A DNA stretch of 29,967 bases from a virus: the IMG/VR virus record IMGVR_UViG_3300037193_000528, positions 1 to 29,967 of that record; one strand, given 5' to 3'. The notes below the pieces were generated by a model. It saw only the letters and a program-made list of their open reading frames with translations, searched no databases and was not told where the DNA came from. Position numbers and translations under genes: made by a program. Numbering within the stretch: the first letter of the stretch is position 1; each line of letters opens with the position of its first letter. This document shows, piece after piece, positions 14,169-23,119 of this stretch.

Positions 14169-17100
14169 GCACGGCTCCCGATGGTCGCCATCTCGCGCTC
14201 GAGCCAGTCGCGCATGGTCATGTGCAGCGCCCGCTCGTCAAGCTGCACCATCATGCGGCTCGGGCCCGCCCGCGACGCCTGTTGAGGCTGCTTGCCGCCG
14301 TTGAGCACGTTGCGCGGGTCATCGACGCCAAGTACCTCTTCACGGCGCTTCAGGATCGTCGCGACCTCGTCACGACGCAGGCCGGGTAGGCCCCCGCCGT
14401 GGTAGCGCTGAGCCCCGATGAACGCGAGCGGCGAGACACGCACAGGCGTCATGCCGCTGTAGCCGACCACGGCGCCCGTGTGCGCCTTGCCTGCGCCCAG
14501 GCTGCCGAGGCCTGAGAACAGGCTCTTCGTGAAGTCGAACAGGCCTGACTGCTCAATCCACTTGACGATCATCTTCGAAGCGGCATTGACGAAGGCCTGC
14601 GACAGCGCGTTGCCCAGTGACTTGCCGAACTCGGAGAGCGCCTTCTCGGGCGACTTCGTTTCCATCAGAGTGGTGACGAACGAGCTGGCCGCATCCTTGA
14701 AGACCGCCTTCACCTCGTTGCCGACCAGGTCGGTCTCGCCCTGCAGCTTGATGATCTGAAGCTCGATCGCCTTGTAGGCCTCAGACCCCACGTCGCCGGC
14801 ACGCCGGTACGCCTCAGCCTGAGCCTCCAGGTTGCGCAGGTGTTCGGCGTTGATATGGCTGCGCGCCTGCAGTTCCTGCACACGGGTGAGGTCGCCCACC
14901 GCTACCGCCGCATCCGTGGCCGCATGGCTCAGGGCATAGATGTGATCGGCTTGCTTGCCCAAGGCGTTGATCTCGACGAGCTGCTTTTTCAGCGCAACGA
15001 CGCGATCAAGCGTGGCCTTTGCAGCATCCTGCTCCTTGCCGGTTAACTGCTTGACCACCTCCAGTTGCTCGGCGTAGTAGTCGTTGATGGCCTGCAGCGC
15101 TGCCTCGCGGTCTTGGCCGGTCAGCGCCTTCAGCTCCTGCTCCAGCGTGCTGACCTGACGACGCAAGGCCTTCTCGGTGAGTTCGACTTCGAGCCGAACG
15201 GCCCGCTCGGCAAGCTCCTGCTGCTTCTCCTTGCCGGCAATCTCGCCTCGCAGACGCGTGATCTTCTTCGCGGCTGTCGGGTCGCGCTCCTTGTTCTCTT
15301 CAAGGTCGGCGATCTGTTCGCGCGCTGCAACGATCTCGGCCTGAAGCCCGGCCTTCGTCAGCTCCAGACGCTTCGCGTGGTACTCGCGCAGTGACACGAG
15401 CCCTTCCTTGTAAGCCTGTTCAAGCTCCGCGGCTTCGAGCGCCAGACCGTCCTTGGTGGCCTCGGCCCGCTGCTTCGCCTGTTCAAGGCGGTCGGCGATC
15501 TCACCGCGCTCGTCAGGTTTGAGAGTCTTCGCAGCGATAGCCTTGCGCGACTTGACGATGGCGGCGACATCTGCGTCGGCCTTTTTCTTCAACGCCTTGG
15601 CCGCAGCAATCGCCTCGGCGGTGCCCTCCTTTTCGAGCTTAGCGATCTGGTCATAAGTATCCTGATACTCCGCCCGGACCTCGGCCTCAACATCGCCGAT
15701 CATCCTCGCCGTTGCCTGGGCCGACGCCTTGCGCAAGTCGGCCATCTTCTTCTCGATATCGGCGACGGTCCTTTGCGTGAGTTCGGCCTGAGCACGGCGC
15801 TTGCTCTCAAGCGCTGTGGGGTCATCTCCCCACGAGCCCGTTGCGCCGCCTTCTTTCCACGAGCCGGTAGCGCCGCTTTGACGCTTCGACGCGCCACCCA
15901 CACCGCCTTCAACGACGTTCTGCAAGTCCTCAGCATCGTCCTTCGCACCGCGGAAGGCAGCGGCCACGCGAGCCATGCCATTCTTCATGCGCTCGGCGAA
16001 GGCGTCGACATCGAGGGCCACGAGAGCCGTGAGCGCTCCGTTCACCTCGACAAGGATCTGCCACAGGCCACGCATAGCTGCACGACCCTTGTCCGTCATC
16101 GCTACCAGCGACACGAGGGCGATGATGAGCGCTGCGACGGGGTGTGCTGCGAGCAGCGTCATAGCACCGCGCAGCACACCCATCGCCACAGCGGAACCTC
16201 TCACCGCACCCGCGAGCACGAGGAAGCTCTTGCCGAGACCGACAAGCAAGCGCCCAACGTTCAGCGCGATGAAGCCAACAAACACCGCGACGACCGCATC
16301 GCTGTTCTCAAGCAGGAAGCGGGCTGCCTCGCCGGCCAAGCGCAGCAGGTTGCCAAAACCCTTGGCCGCATCGTTCAACTCACCGCTCTTGATGGCTGCG
16401 GCCGCTTCCTTCAGCAACGTGACGAACGTGTCGAGGAAGCCGCTGTCCGCAATGACGAGCTTGAGCTTGGTAACACCATCCTCGAAGGCACGCAATGCAT
16501 CAACGATGCTCTTGTCGCTCTTCTTGAATGCGCTCGTGTCCTTCGCCAGTTTGTTCAGGCCAGCCGACAGCGCGTGAACACCGATCAGCCCGGCTTCGCT
16601 TTTTTCCTTGAAATCGGCCGATGTCAACTGCATGACATCTGCCAAAGCCGCCCGCAAGTTCACGCCAGCGTCCGCAGCCTGATTCAACTCTTCGGCGCCG
16701 ACCCTGCCGAGGGTCGCCATCTGGTGCAAAGCTGTGGCAAACCTCTCGAACTGATCACCGCTGAGGCTCAAGTTCTTGCCGATGGTGAGGGCGTCAAAGA
16801 AGGCACGATCCGCTTCATCTGCGGCCACGCCGGCCGCCTTCATAGCCAGTGCAAACTTTGCGTACTGTGCGGCTGCCGGAAGCGAAACCAGACCCATCTC
16901 TTCGGTCTGCTTGGTCACCTCTTCGAGCTTCAGCTTCGCCGCATCAGCACTGCCCGTCAGCAGTTCCAGTTGCCGCAGCGTGGTTTCACGAGAGATCGCA
17001 ACGTCAACAACGCCCTTAGCCACGTTGACAGCAGCGAACAGGCCAAGGTAGCTCGATGCCAGCGACAGAATTTCACCGCGCAATCGTTGGGCCGACGACA

Positions 17101-19180
17101 ACGCCTTGCGCCCGCTGTCCTCGAACAGCTTGAGACCCTTGGCTCCCTTGGCTGCATCGCTGCCGACATTGACGGCCGCCGTGCCAAGTGCCTGTTGCGC
17201 CGTCACGACGCCGCGCGCGACGCGCTCAAGCCGCTGCTCCGCTTCCGCGAGCTTGCCTGTCTCGACGCCTGCTTCCTTCAGCTCGGCGCGCAGCTTGGCA
17301 AGCGAGGTCGACTGGCGTTCGAACTCGCCCACCAGCGAGGCGAGCTGAGCCTTGGCTGTTGCAAGGCTCTTCGACAGTGACTCGCTCGGGCTCGCCGCCA
17401 CGGCCATCTGCGAGGCGAACTTGCGCACGCTTTGCTGCGCGTTCTCGACACGCGCGCGCAGCGAGTCGACCGCCTGTTGGTTCTGCCGATAGGCGCCGAT
17501 CTGATCGGCCAGGGCGGCTGCGGCCTTGCCCGAGTCGGCCGCCAATGAGCCGTACTCGCCGCGCAGCCGGCGCACCTCATCACGCAGCTTGTTGTTCGTC
17601 CCGGCCTGTGCAAGCTGATCGTTGAGCTGGCGGGTCTGCGCCTCCAGGCCGCCCAGCGACGCCAACGCCTGCCGGCTCGGGTCGATGATCCCGCGGATGC
17701 TGTCGCCGGCCTTGCGGGTCGACGCGACCAGGGCGTCGTAGTCGCGCGTCAGCGCGTCGATCGCCGAGGCAGCCTTCAGGGCGTCGCGTCCGAGGCGGTT
17801 GAAGGCAACCCCTGCCTCCAGCTCGTCTTGAGCCGCCTTGAGCCCGATAGTGGCCTTCGTCAGGGCCTCTACGCGACCCGAGACCGCAGCAATCTTGCGC
17901 TGCGACTCCACGACACCCACCGCCACGCTCTGCAGACGTTGCTCGGCCTCGGTCAGGCGATCCACGTCGACGCCGGCTTCGCGCAGGCGCAGCCTCAGCG
18001 TCGCCAGCACCTGGGCCTCGCGCTCGAACTCGCCGACCAAGCCCTTCAGCTTGACCTGTGCTGCGCTCAGGTCCTTTGAAAGCTTCTCGCTCGGCTCGGT
18101 CGTGACCGCCATCTGCGAGGCGAACTCGCGCACGCTCTGCTGTGCCGCCTCAAGGCGAGTGCGCAACGCCGCCACCGACTGCTCGACCTTGCGATAGCTG
18201 CCGATGTCATCAACCAGGGAGGCCGCTGCCTTGCCGGCGTCGGCCGCCAGGGCGTTGTAGTCGGCGCGAACCTGCTTCAGCTCTTCGGCGAGGCGCGGGC
18301 TTCCTTGCAACGAGTTGAGCTGCGCGTTCAGCCGCTTGACCTCACCCTCAAGCCCGTCCAGTGACGCCAGGGCCTGTCGGCTGGGATCAAGGATCTCGCG
18401 GATGCCGTCACCCGCCTTGCGCGAGGATTGCGCAAGCTTGTCGTAGTCCCGGGTGAGCGCTTCGATGTTCGAGGCTGCCTTCAGCGCCTCACGTCCCTGC
18501 GTGTTGAAGGCAACGCTGCCGGCGAGTGCGTCCTGCGCCGCCTTCAGGTTGAGTGCCGCCTTGGCCGCCTCGCGCTTCGCGTCCGTCGCGTCGCGCTCCT
18601 TCTGCTCGCTGGCCCGCAACGCCGCGTCGTACTTGCGGATCGACTGCTCGGCCGCCGCCAGGGAGGCCCCGAGGTCCGTCGAGAACCGCAGCAGTGCCTC
18701 ACGCGTTTGATCGGTGTCGCCCGTACCAATCTGCGCGAGCGTGGCCTTGAACTCCTTCAGCTTGGCCGTGTTGGCGTCAAAGCTCTTCTCGGCCTTCTGC
18801 ACCTCGCGCGTCAGGCGCGTGAACTCGGTTTGCTCCTTCTTCGTGAGTTCGGCGCCTTGGGCCTGCGCTGCGTTGAACCTCTGCAGCGCAGCCTTCGCCG
18901 CCTCAACCCGCGTCGCCGCGTCACCCGCACGCTTCTCGATGGCAAGGAACTGATCGACCAGGGCGGCCCGGCTCTTCAGCTCAAGCGCGACGGCTTGCAG
19001 GTCCGACAGGTCCTGCTTCAGCTCGCGCATGCTGCGCTGCGTGCCGTCACCGGACTTCGCAAGCGCCTCTTGCGACAGCCGCAGCTTCTCGAACGTGTCG
19101 AGCAACTGCTGCAGGCTCTTCTCGCTGAGGTCGTTGGCGTTGATCCTCAGCTCGACATCGCGACGGGTCGTGTTTGCCAC
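14165..19180 (-). CDS. H: Tape measure protein
   Basis: The gene encodes 1671 residues, the longest gene, in the lambda H position after the frameshifted chaperones. The start is GTG 19180 with AGAGG upstream. Residues 1-700 are almost entirely alpha-helical coiled coil. Residues about 720-900 match the conserved N-terminal tape-measure region of phages (RETTLRQLELLTGSAD, then GDQFERFATALHQMATLGRV, ELNQAADAGV). Two hydrophobic segments follow at about 963-990 and 1010-1028. More coiled coil fills 1130-1500, then a Gly-rich end with repeated GATGSW (1103-1117). At roughly 1.5 angstrom per residue, the tail would be about 250 nm. Two copies of a 235-residue helical module (207-441 and 442-672) have been duplicated in tandem. 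Confidence 0.95.
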   Translation of the reverse strand: MANTTRRDVELRINANDLSEKSLQQLLDTFEKLRLSQEALAKSGDGTQRSMRELKQDLSDLQAVALELKSRAALVDQFLAIEKRAGDAATRVEAAKAALQRFNAAQAQGAELTKKEQTEFTRLTREVQKAEKSFDANTAKLKEFKATLAQIGTGDTDQTREALLRFSTDLGASLAAAEQSIRKYDAALRASEQKERDATDAKREAAKAALNLKAAQDALAGSVAFNTQGREALKAASNIEALTRDYDKLAQSSRKAGDGIREILDPSRQALASLDGLEGEVKRLNAQLNSLQGSPRLAEELKQVRADYNALAADAGKAAASLVDDIGSYRKVEQSVAALRTRLEAAQQSVREFASQMAVTTEPSEKLSKDLSAAQVKLKGLVGEFEREAQVLATLRLRLREAGVDVDRLTEAEQRLQSVAVGVVESQRKIAAVSGRVEALTKATIGLKAAQDELEAGVAFNRLGRDALKAASAIDALTRDYDALVASTRKAGDSIRGIIDPSRQALASLGGLEAQTRQLNDQLAQAGTNNKLRDEVRRLRGEYGSLAADSGKAAAALADQIGAYRQNQQAVDSLRARVENAQQSVRKFASQMAVAASPSESLSKSLATAKAQLASLVGEFERQSTSLAKLRAELKEAGVETGKLAEAEQRLERVARGVVTAQQALGTAAVNVGSDAAKGAKGLKLFEDSGRKALSSAQRLRGEILSLASSYLGLFAAVNVAKGVVDVAISRETTLRQLELLTGSADAAKLKLEEVTKQTEEMGLVSLPAAAQYAKFALAMKAAGVAADEADRAFFDALTIGKNLSLSGDQFERFATALHQMATLGRVGAEELNQAADAGVNLRAALADVMQLTSADFKEKSEAGLIGVHALSAGLNKLAKDTSAFKKSDKSIVDALRAFEDGVTKLKLVIADSGFLDTFVTLLKEAAAAIKSGELNDAAKGFGNLLRLAGEAARFLLENSDAVVAVFVGFIALNVGRLLVGLGKSFLVLAGAVRGSAVAMGVLRGAMTLLAAHPVAALIIALVSLVAMTDKGRAAMRGLWQILVEVNGALTALVALDVDAFAERMKNGMARVAAAFRGAKDDAEDLQNVVEGGVGGASKRQSGATGSWKEGGATGSWGDDPTALESKRRAQAELTQRTVADIEKKMADLRKASAQATARMIGDVEAEVRAEYQDTYDQIAKLEKEGTAEAIAAAKALKKKADADVAAIVKSRKAIAAKTLKPDERGEIADRLEQAKQRAEATKDGLALEAAELEQAYKEGLVSLREYHAKRLELTKAGLQAEIVAAREQIADLEENKERDPTAAKKITRLRGEIAGKEKQQELAERAVRLEVELTEKALRRQVSTLEQELKALTGQDREAALQAINDYYAEQLEVVKQLTGKEQDAAKATLDRVVALKKQLVEINALGKQADHIYALSHAATDAAVAVGDLTRVQELQARSHINAEHLRNLEAQAEAYRRAGDVGSEAYKAIELQIIKLQGETDLVGNEVKAVFKDAASSFVTTLMETKSPEKALSEFGKSLGNALSQAFVNAASKMIVKWIEQSGLFDFTKSLFSGLGSLGAGKAHTGAVVGYSGMTPVRVSPLAFIGAQRYHGGGLPGLRRDEVATILKRREEVLGVDDPRNVLNGGKQPQQASRAGPSRMMVQLDERALHMTMRDWLEREMATIGSRA
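17165..18562 (-). repeat. Tandem duplication of a ~235-residue module in the tape measure
   Basis: Residues 207-441 and 442-672 of the tape measure align with shared landmarks in the same order: LKAAQD, ALKAAS, ALTRDYD, IDPSRQALASL/LDPSRQALASL, QSVR.FASQMAV, LVGEFER, and EAEQRL. The copies are clearly diverged, so the duplication is old. Each copy would add about 35 nm to the tail at 1.5 angstrom per residue. Confidence 0.88.
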
Positions 19181-19184
19181 GCTG

Positions 19185-19855
19185 TTACCTCTGCAGTCGT
19201 TCGATCATGGTGGCGAAGACGCGCTGAGGGTCGCCCCACATCGACGCCGCCGCGGCCTGGATGCCGATCAGCTCGGTAGCGAGCATTTGGTTCACACGTT
19301 CCTTCGCCATTTGCGATTCCCGTTGCACCAGCCAGATGGGGTACTTGCCCGCGTGCGGATGCCCTTGCGATCTCAGGAAGCCAACGTCGCGCCAGACCCG
19401 TTCGACCCAGCTCTGCCGCTCAGTTGTTCGACCGCCTTCGGCCTCGGCACTGCGCTCATCAGGTCCGACAGGCGGTCGAAGAAGTTTTTTACGGAGTCCG
19501 GTTCACTGAAGGTGAGTTCATAGACGCTGAGCAGCGCGTCGAGCTGCACGGGTGCCGGCAGGCGTTTGGCCTTGTCCGCCAAGTCCGGCTCATCGGCAGC
19601 AAGCGCGATGACCTCGGCCACCAGCTCGGGCAACTCCATGAGCAACGAGCTGGCGAACGAGCGCACCTGCTCTTCGTCCGCATGGTCCGCGTCAATGCCG
19701 GTGTCGCCGAACAGCTTCAACGCCGTGCCGATCAAGCCGTGGCGGTTGACAAGCAGGTGCTGAATGTCGTCGAAGCCGAGCCCGCGAATGCTCAACTTGT
19801 TGTCGCCTCGCAGGGGGATCGTCTTGGAGGCAATGACATAGTCTCGGAGTGACAT
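19185..19855 (-). CDS. GT: Tail assembly chaperone G-T fusion made by -1 frameshift
   Basis: Ribosomes that slip back one base at A AAA AAC (19490 to 19484) leave the G frame and continue in the -1 frame. The frame after the slip is open to TAA at 19185-19187, giving about 223 residues. The extension (from LLRPPVG, then SWVERVWRDVGFLRSQGHPHAGKYPIWLVQRESQMAKERV) has no separate ribosome site and fills the otherwise empty gap before the tape measure. This is the lambda G/GT layout, in which the two products coat and solubilise the tape measure during tail assembly. Confidence 0.88.
19373..19855 (-). CDS. G: Tail assembly chaperone G
   Basis: The gene encodes 160 residues (lambda G has 140). 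It starts at ATG 19855 after the tail tube gene and a hairpin. Sequence is acidic and helical, with MSLRDYVIASKTIPLRGDNKLSIRGLGFDDIQHLL at the N-terminus and the slippery codons V-K-N at residues 122-124. The zero-frame product ends SGATLAS. It should be made in large excess over the frameshifted product. Position between the major tail protein and the tape measure is the conserved place for this gene in siphophages. Confidence 0.87.
   Translation of the reverse strand: MSLRDYVIASKTIPLRGDNKLSIRGLGFDDIQHLLVNRHGLIGTALKLFGDTGIDADHADEEQVRSFASSLLMELPELVAEVIALAADEPDLADKAKRLPAPVQLDALLSVYELTFSEPDSVKNFFDRLSDLMSAVPRPKAVEQLSGRAGSNGSGATLAS
19484..19490 (-). other. -1 programmed frameshift slippery heptamer A AAA AAC
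   Basis: The heptamer is in the correct phase, XXXYYYZ within the zero-frame codons GTA AAA AAC. The -1 frame is open from here to 19185. A AAA AAC is one of the known efficient bacterial slip sites; lambda uses G GGA AAG at the same place in the gene order. I did not find an obvious downstream stimulatory stem by eye. Confidence 0.88.
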
Positions 19856-19883
19856 GTTGGGTGTGTTCTCGTTTGAATGAAGA

Positions 19884-19905
19884 ACGGCCCTGTGCGTAGG
19901 GCCGT
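19884..19905 (-). promoter_or_regulatory. Hairpin after the tail tube gene
   Basis: ACGGCCC (19884-19890) and GGGCCGT (19899-19905) form a perfect 7-bp stem with an 8-base loop, 34 bases after the tail tube stop in the minus transcript. It is followed by only a weak T-rich stretch, so it is not a standard terminator. It could protect or attenuate the transcript of an abundant protein. Confidence 0.6.
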
Positions 19906-19939
19906 CCGTGCTCTCGACCCCGCGTGAAGCCTCACGCCA

Positions 19940-20698
19940 TCAAGGCGTGTACGGACGACCGTCGACGTAAATCCCCTCGGTGTCGTCGTCGAGCTTGTTG
20001 ATCTCGACGTTGAACGACATTTGCTGCCACGACTCACCCTTCAGCTCGTACTCGCCGTTGGGTGACAGCTTCACCTTCGGCATGAAGTAGTCGAGCTGCG
20101 CGCCCTTCGGGTTGGCCGCGATGAAGCGCAAGGCGCCATCCACGGTTGCCGAGTTCGACGTGATGATCTGCGTGCGGCTGCGCGCCAGGGTGTCGTAGGT
20201 GAACGTCACCGACGCATCACCGTCGATGTCACCGCCCGCCGTGATGTAGACCCGCCCGAGTTCTTCATCCACGGTGAAGCCGGTGGCCGCACCCGAGGCC
20301 ACCACGTTGTCGACTTGACGATCCCCACTTGGGTTGCCGGCCGTCGCACCAAGCTGGTAGTAGCGGTCGCCTTTGGGGTTGGCAATGACAGTCGTCTTGC
20401 CCACCTGCGCTGCCTGCGCAGCCACGGACGCCTCGCCGAGGAAGAACAGCGCGACGTTCATCGGGTCGATGTTGTCGGTGACGAATGCGCCGCTGCGGTT
20501 CAACGAGAGCGTCACCGAATCGTCCTTCGTACGAATGCCCTCGTCGGCGTCGAAGTGGTCCAAGTTCTCCGACGACGCGGAGAGGTTGAACGACGGTGTA
20601 TTTCCGAGGTAGCGCTCGCCGGTCTTGGTCGTGGACGAGGGCGCGAACACGTCGAAGAAGACACGACCGCGGCCTAGGGTGTACTGCTTGTTTGCCAT
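19940..20698 (-). CDS. V: Major tail tube protein
   Basis: The gene encodes 252 residues (lambda V has 246) at the V position. The sequence is beta-rich: YTLGRGRVFFDVFAP, RYLGNTPSFNLSASSENLDHFDADEGIRTKDDSVTLSLNRSGAFVTDNI, and GALRFIAANPKGAQLDYFMPKVKLSPNGEYELKG. The DHFDADEG and DYFMPKV segments are typical of siphophage tube proteins as I remember them. No extra Ig-like domain is fused at the C-terminus, unlike lambda V. It would stack in rings around the tape measure. The gene ends next to a hairpin that may stabilise its message. Confidence 0.85.
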   Translation of the reverse strand: MANKQYTLGRGRVFFDVFAPSSTTKTGERYLGNTPSFNLSASSENLDHFDADEGIRTKDDSVTLSLNRSGAFVTDNIDPMNVALFFLGEASVAAQAAQVGKTTVIANPKGDRYYQLGATAGNPSGDRQVDNVVASGAATGFTVDEELGRVYITAGGDIDGDASVTFTYDTLARSRTQIITSNSATVDGALRFIAANPKGAQLDYFMPKVKLSPNGEYELKGESWQQMSFNVEINKLDDDTEGIYVDGRPYTP

Positions 20699-20732
20699 GA
20701 TGTCCGGTCCTTTGCTTGGTGGTTGCTAGAAA

Positions 20733-21260
20733 TCAGACGCCGTAGGGGTCGTCTATCCTTTCGACGAAGCCCAGCGCTATACGGAAATAGCAATAGGCCA
20801 GGGACGAAAACTGATCTGGTGGGCGCACCGTGCCGGGCTCAACGCGGATCTCGCTAACCAGGCCGTAGAGGTTGTGCCAGGGCTGCATCTCGTGCGGCGG
20901 TAGGTCGTTGCCGATCAGCTCGCCGATGCGCTTCTTGAGATCGGCAAGCAGGCGATCCGCCGCGTCGGTCGGGTGGAGCTGCGATTGCTGAGGCGCGGCC
21001 CAACCCTGAATCATCACGATCATCTCTTCATGAACAAGGCGGCCGGTGCCGGCGTCGTCGATGTCGCGATCAGGGTTGAACGGCTCGATGATGGCTGCGC
21101 ACGGCAGAGGATCGGCATCGCCGAACTTGTCACGACCACGGAACACGCGCGTCGTGCCGCCTGCGGGGCTCAGGTTGTGCTGATACCCATTCGCCGGAGT
21201 GATGCCTTCAAGCCATTCCGTCAGCTTGATCTTCACTTGCAGGCGGATCGGATCAGCCAC
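20733..21260 (-). CDS. U: Tail terminator / gpU-like protein
   Basis: The gene encodes 175 residues from GTG 21260. GTG was chosen because GGAGG lies seven bases upstream and the start overlaps the previous stop by eight bases; longer forms read into the upstream gene. N-terminal IRLQVKIKLTEWLEGIT and central EEMIVMIQGWAAP resemble small U/minor tail proteins that cap the tail tube at the head-proximal end. It ends 34 bases before the tail tube start. Longer than lambda U (131). Assignment rests on size, position and pattern. Confidence 0.72.
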   Translation of the reverse strand: MADPIRLQVKIKLTEWLEGITPANGYQHNLSPAGGTTRVFRGRDKFGDADPLPCAAIIEPFNPDRDIDDAGTGRLVHEEMIVMIQGWAAPQQSQLHPTDAADRLLADLKKRIGELIGNDLPPHEMQPWHNLYGLVSEIRVEPGTVRPPDQFSSLAYCYFRIALGFVERIDDPYGV

Positions 21261-21891
21261 GGCTGAGCCTCCGAAACTGACGGGCGAACTCGAACGCTGC
21301 GAAGTCCGCCACCTCGGGCGCGATGTCGTCGCGCACCGTGTCGAAGACCTGGGCCACGCTCGGGCCGTACAGCAGGTACGCACCGCCACCCAGGGGCGAC
21401 GCCTTCTGCGTGGCCTGCAGCGACTCGCCTTTGCGCAGCCGCACGGCCAAGCCGACGTTGAAGTGATCCTCGCTGAACATCGCCCCTCGACGAAGCTTCA
21501 CAAAGAAGCCTCGGCGGAGCTGAGCCATGCCACCGCTCGTCTTGACCCGCACGCGCGGAGCACGCACGCCCTTCGTCCGGCGCCCGAACGTCGGCGTGCC
21601 GACCGTGAAGCGGGCAAGTGACGTGGGGCGATCACGTGTCGCGATGACAGCCGAGAGGTCACCCGTCCGCGCGAAGTGCTTGATGCGGATCTTCGAGGTC
21701 GACTCGCCTGCAGCGCCGATGTATGAGCGCGCAAACGCTACCTGCTGCCGCACCTGCTTGCTTGCAAGGCGCGACGCGAAGCGAGCGGCACTGTTGATCG
21801 ACAGCCGTGCCGCCTGCTCGGAGACGCCCGAGAACTCGCGGAAGTAGGTGGCGAGCCCCGGAAGGCCGCGCATCTCGATGAGCGGCTTCAT
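21253..21891 (-). CDS. Z: Tail completion protein, lambda Z-like
   Basis: The gene encodes 212 residues, like lambda Z (192). Recognisable features are the helical N-terminal part with many Ala and Arg, then TGDLSAVIATRDRPTSLARF, and the conserved-type GLAVRLRKGESLQATQKASP followed by YLLYGPSVAQVF. It likely sits at the head-tail interface and lets tails join heads. It starts in an ATGA overlap with the LamG-like gene and precedes the U-like gene, the order seen in lambda. Confidence 0.82.
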   Translation of the reverse strand: MKPLIEMRGLPGLATYFREFSGVSEQAARLSINSAARFASRLASKQVRQQVAFARSYIGAAGESTSKIRIKHFARTGDLSAVIATRDRPTSLARFTVGTPTFGRRTKGVRAPRVRVKTSGGMAQLRRGFFVKLRRGAMFSEDHFNVGLAVRLRKGESLQATQKASPLGGGAYLLYGPSVAQVFDTVRDDIAPEVADFAAFEFARQFRRLSRG

Positions 21892-22796
21892 GTGTCAGCC
21901 ACCCAGGTGAAAACGCCATTGACACACTTGAGCGTGAACGTGCCGACCGATGACGGTCCCGCAAGCCGCAATGGCGCTCCGTTGGGCCCGCCGATGATCA
22001 GGTCCTTGGGCGCATACATGGGGTTCTCGAAAGGTGCCGCCGGATCGGTAGGACTCGACAAGGCGAGCAACGGCCACGCGCTAGTAGCCCCCATGGGCCC
22101 GCCAGTGCCGCGGTTCTCGTTGAAACCAGGGGTGCTCGTGGAACCAGCCTCACGGTGAAAGAACAGGGTCGGGGGCGTTCCCGTAGGCAACTCACCGTTC
22201 TCGCCAAGGTAGACCGGCCAGCCATCGGCATCAGTGAACTTGCGCCGCGTCGCCTCGGGGATGTCGTCATCGACCAGTAGGTTTTGATCAAACGTCATCC
22301 AGAAGTCAGCGAGATCCATGTCAGGCGGATGGGTGTCGTTACCCCCGATGTGGAAGGGCAACCCGTTAATCGGGGCTGCAGTGATGAGGTCGCATTCGTA
22401 CTCGACAGTAAATGCTGCGCGCTCACCGTCGACATAGATCACAGCGATCATCGGTTCGACATCGACCTTGAACGCACCCAGGATGTGATGCCACACGTTC
22501 TGACTCAACGGCTCGTCGGAGTTGACTGAGAAATTGCCATCGACGGCACCGCTGCCCAAGGCAATCTGGAGGATGCCGGCGTCGCTGTAGGTGTAGGTCA
22601 GAGCTTCGCCCAGTGGATCGGACTCCCAGATAGGCACGAGGGAGCCGGCATTGCGCGACCTAAGCCAGTACGAAAACCCGAGATAAGGGCTGTCAGTGCA
22701 TTGCAGTGAGTCGGTTCGCAGGTGCCGGTCGGGGTCGAACCGCTGGGCACCAATCGGATAGGGCGCAATCTTCGCCCCCGGGAACTTGTAGGTCAT
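21888..22796 (-). CDS. LamG-like (concanavalin fold) virion protein
   Basis: The gene encodes 302 residues, coupled by ATGA on both sides. Residues 40-190 show the LamG pattern: YLGFSYWLRSRNAGSLVPIWES, ILQIALGSGAVDGNFSVNSD, QNVWHHILGAFKVDVEPMIAVIYVDGERA, and LPFHIGGNDTHPPDMDLADFWMTFD. The C-terminal part is Gly/Pro-rich with a short end domain. Its place between the connector genes and the Z gene is not part of the lambda order, so it is an accessory insertion. It may decorate the head-tail joint or the virion surface and bind glycans, but no ligand can be named. Confidence 0.75.
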   Translation of the reverse strand: MTYKFPGAKIAPYPIGAQRFDPDRHLRTDSLQCTDSPYLGFSYWLRSRNAGSLVPIWESDPLGEALTYTYSDAGILQIALGSGAVDGNFSVNSDEPLSQNVWHHILGAFKVDVEPMIAVIYVDGERAAFTVEYECDLITAAPINGLPFHIGGNDTHPPDMDLADFWMTFDQNLLVDDDIPEATRRKFTDADGWPVYLGENGELPTGTPPTLFFHREAGSTSTPGFNENRGTGGPMGATSAWPLLALSSPTDPAAPFENPMYAPKDLIIGGPNGAPLRLAGPSSVGTFTLKCVNGVFTWVADT

Positions 22797-23119
22797 AGCA
22801 CGCTCCAGGCACTGCCATTGGACTGAACGGTGATTGCTTGGAACTGCTCGATCAGCACAAGCATCGCCTTGCCGTCGATGGTCTCGACCGCGTTGCCGTC
22901 GACCTTCACGCCGTTGGCCGACGGGTCGACCTTCTTGACGTGATAGACGCGCCCGACGGCACTCGCTGCCGGAGGCAAAGCGATCACGACCTCATCGGCG
23001 CTTGCATCGACCAAGACCGTGTGATGCGTGTCGTTGAGCGTGGTGTCCTCATTGACGGTCGCGGTCTTGGGCACCACGACATCAAGAAGCCTCTTCACCC
23101 TGCGTCGGTTGATGATCAT
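22793..23119 (-). CDS. Small virion protein with beta-rich fibre-like domain
   Basis: The gene encodes 108 residues from ATG 23119, overlapping the preceding stop as ATGA. The sequence HHTVLVDASADEVVIALPPAASAVGRVYHVKKVDPSANGVKVDGN followed by VETIDGKAMLVLIEQFQAITVQSNGSAWSVL matches a small beta-repeat pattern that I associate with phage tail or fibre tips. It lies between the FII-like gene and the LamG-like gene, so the pair is probably one accessory module on the head or neck. Function not known. Confidence 0.7.
   Translation of the reverse strand: MIINRRRVKRLLDVVVPKTATVNEDTTLNDTHHTVLVDASADEVVIALPPAASAVGRVYHVKKVDPSANGVKVDGNAVETIDGKAMLVLIEQFQAITVQSNGSAWSVL

Noticed and set aside
15773-17380. 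Plus-strand open frame of 535 codons
   Set aside because: Antisense to the tape measure gene, with no recognisable domain and Arg/Gln/His-rich composition of a shadow frame.
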